Shown here one piece after another: positions 63,297 through 64,000 of a DNA stretch of 64,000 nucleotides. The stretch comes from Pedobacter sp. GTDB lineage: Bacteria; Bacteroidota; Bacteroidia; Sphingobacteriales; Sphingobacteriaceae. Location of the stretch: contig JACMND010000031.1 of NCBI GenBank assembly GCA_014378705.1, forward strand, positions 18,666-82,665, read 5' to 3'. Position 1 is the stretch's first letter. Every line of letters starts with the position of its first letter. The translations under genes were made by a program, and so were the position numbers. A model generated the notes under the pieces. The model made no database searches, was not told the DNA's origin, and saw only the letters and a program-made list of their open reading frames with translations.

Positions 63297-63312
63297 ATTG
63301 CAATATTACGAT
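63297..63312. promoter_or_regulatory. Candidate ArsR operator dyad abutting the arsR start
   Basis: On the minus strand ATCGTAAT-ATTGCAAT is an imperfect dyad (6 of 8 positions), with a perfect core ATATTGCAATAT at 63295-63306 that runs into the start codon. The position would let ArsR block its own transcription. Confidence 0.5.
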
Positions 63313-63459
63313 AAATTTAATAAGTACCGGTTATTTATTTTTATGGTCTTAATAGAAAGTAATTTGGCGGCATGTGGTTGCCAGGGTAAAGTCTGTACCC
63401 AATTATTGGAGTAATTTAAAAAGAAGAAAAATCTGCTTGTCTTCGTGATAAATCTACTT

Positions 63460-64000
63460 TCAATGCATCATTTTCATTTTGCTTTTTGTGCCCAACATAT
63501 CAAGCGCAGCCCTAAACCCCTGTGCTAGTTTTATAGCTTGTCCGGTTCCTAAATAGTGTAAAAAAATCATATGGGGATCATCGCCGAGCATGTGGTTATG
63601 TACCGCCACAATCTCAATATCATGTGCCCGTAAGGTATTAATTACATCGGTTACCTCATGATCCAGCATGGCTACATCGCCGGCAATATGGGCTTTTTCC
63701 ATAGATCCGGTTAGTGAAGCCCAGGTATTTAAGCCAATTGAGGTCGTCATTTCTGCGCCCATGGCCATAACCTTTAAGTCACTTCTGCCAACGGTATATT
63801 TTATAGTCGGGCCATTAACTGCGGCTTCATATTTAACGATGCCATTTAATTGTGCAACATCAAAAATATCTTTACCGGTTTTTGCGGAGGGAGGCCCTGC
63901 CGGAGGTTGGTTTTTTGGTGAAATCTTCGTATCACTAATTGCTTTCGCATATTTTAAGGCAAGCTCTTCGGGAGATCCCGATCCGTGAATATGCATATAA
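63460..64000 (-). CDS. DUF1259 domain protein (LppY/LpqO type), 5' part beyond the window
   Basis: At least 178 residues of a DUF1259 protein. The visible part has TIKYTVGRSDLKVMAMGAEMTTSIGLNTWASLTGSMEKAHIAGDVAMLDHEVTDVINTLRAHDIEIVAVHNHMLGDDPHMIFLHYLGTGQAIKLAQGFRAALD. The first residues (YMHIHGSGSPEELALKYAKAISD) repeat the pattern of the last (MIFLHYLGTGQAIKLAQGFRAALD), showing that the end of a first repeat is here and its beginning lies outside. The frame is open to the window edge, so the ATG at 63996 is probably internal. Function is unknown. Confidence 0.8.
   Translation of the reverse strand, partial: YMHIHGSGSPEELALKYAKAISDTKISPKNQPPAGPPSAKTGKDIFDVAQLNGIVKYEAAVNGPTIKYTVGRSDLKVMAMGAEMTTSIGLNTWASLTGSMEKAHIAGDVAMLDHEVTDVINTLRAHDIEIVAVHNHMLGDDPHMIFLHYLGTGQAIKLAQGFRAALDMLGTKSKMKMMH

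Noticed and set aside
61651-63312. Ars region as a recently acquired mobile island
   Set aside because: No integrase, transposase, att-like repeat or clear base-composition change is visible; the only repeat is a small palindromic element found elsewhere in the window.
1-64000. CRISPR array, prophage or rRNA operon
   Set aside because: No spaced direct repeats with unique spacers, phage genes or rRNA-like sequence were seen while reading the window.

Overview
The window looks like a chromosomal segment of a Bacteroidota bacterium, most likely Sphingobacteriaceae (Pedobacter/Mucilaginibacter/Solitalea-like). The evidence is: TTTG/TAnnTTTG-type promoters in place of -35/-10 boxes; almost no Shine-Dalgarno signals; secreted proteins whose signal peptides end in AQ; a short 286-residue primary sigma factor; tandem DUF3857 proteins; a Reg_prop/LytS sensor with a LytTR regulator; a futalosine-pathway menaquinone enzyme; and a Bacteroidota-type small SRP RNA. 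It is mostly core genome. I see no prophage, transposase, CRISPR array or rRNA operon.

Layout. 1-5.3 kb: the tail of a DUF502-like gene, an imperfect-palindrome repeat, an OPT transporter, a GmhB-like phosphatase, a YpdA-type reductase, a transaldolase/FSA-family aldolase and the SRP RNA. 5.5-11.5 kb: gltBD. 11.6-19.8 kb: TrmH-family methyltransferase with an MFS transporter, a GH92 mannosidase, tRNA-Ser(UGA), and an envelope group (YihY, thioesterase, MltG, PASTA protein). 20-25 kb: ddl, a thioesterase, rpsO-pnp, a PPOX-fold stress protein. 25.1-31.9 kb: a compact promoter-hairpin-terminator leader before ubiX, then mtaB, tpiA-prmA, mpl, an XRE regulator and a YghO-like acetyltransferase. 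32-37.7 kb: a small acidic protein, the LytTR regulator/sensor-kinase pair and mqnC. 37.8-44.3 kb: a paired M16 peptidase and two DUF3857 transglutaminase-like proteins. 44.5-47.2 kb: guaB and rpoD. 47.4-56.5 kb: a serine hydrolase/small membrane protein/ABC ATPase/PhzF operon, LOG-family protein, SSS symporter, recR, SDR, alpha/beta hydrolase and YitT. 56.5-60.5 kb: a trp leader with attenuator followed by trpDFBA, with no trpE, trpG or trpC. 60.5-63.3 kb: an arsenic operon (arsR, DUF6428, arsC, acr3) interrupted by a second copy of the palindromic repeat. 63.4 kb to the end: a truncated DUF1259 gene.

How the genes fit together. gltBD makes glutamate from glutamine and 2-oxoglutarate. trpDFBA carries anthranilate to tryptophan except for the missing TrpC step, and its leader has the parts of a ribosome-stalling attenuator. 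mpl, ddl, mltG and the PASTA protein serve peptidoglycan synthesis or recycling. mqnC, and perhaps ubiX, serve menaquinone synthesis. The ars genes sense, reduce and export arsenic.

The most interesting points are non-coding: the trp attenuator, the ubiX leader RNA, the approximately 210-bp palindromic repeat family, and a recurrent TAnnTTTG box placed only 3-8 nt from start codons, which suggests many leaderless or near-leaderless mRNAs. I did not find a clearly new multi-gene system. The closest candidate is a 94-residue membrane protein coupled to an ABC ATPase with no ordinary permease.
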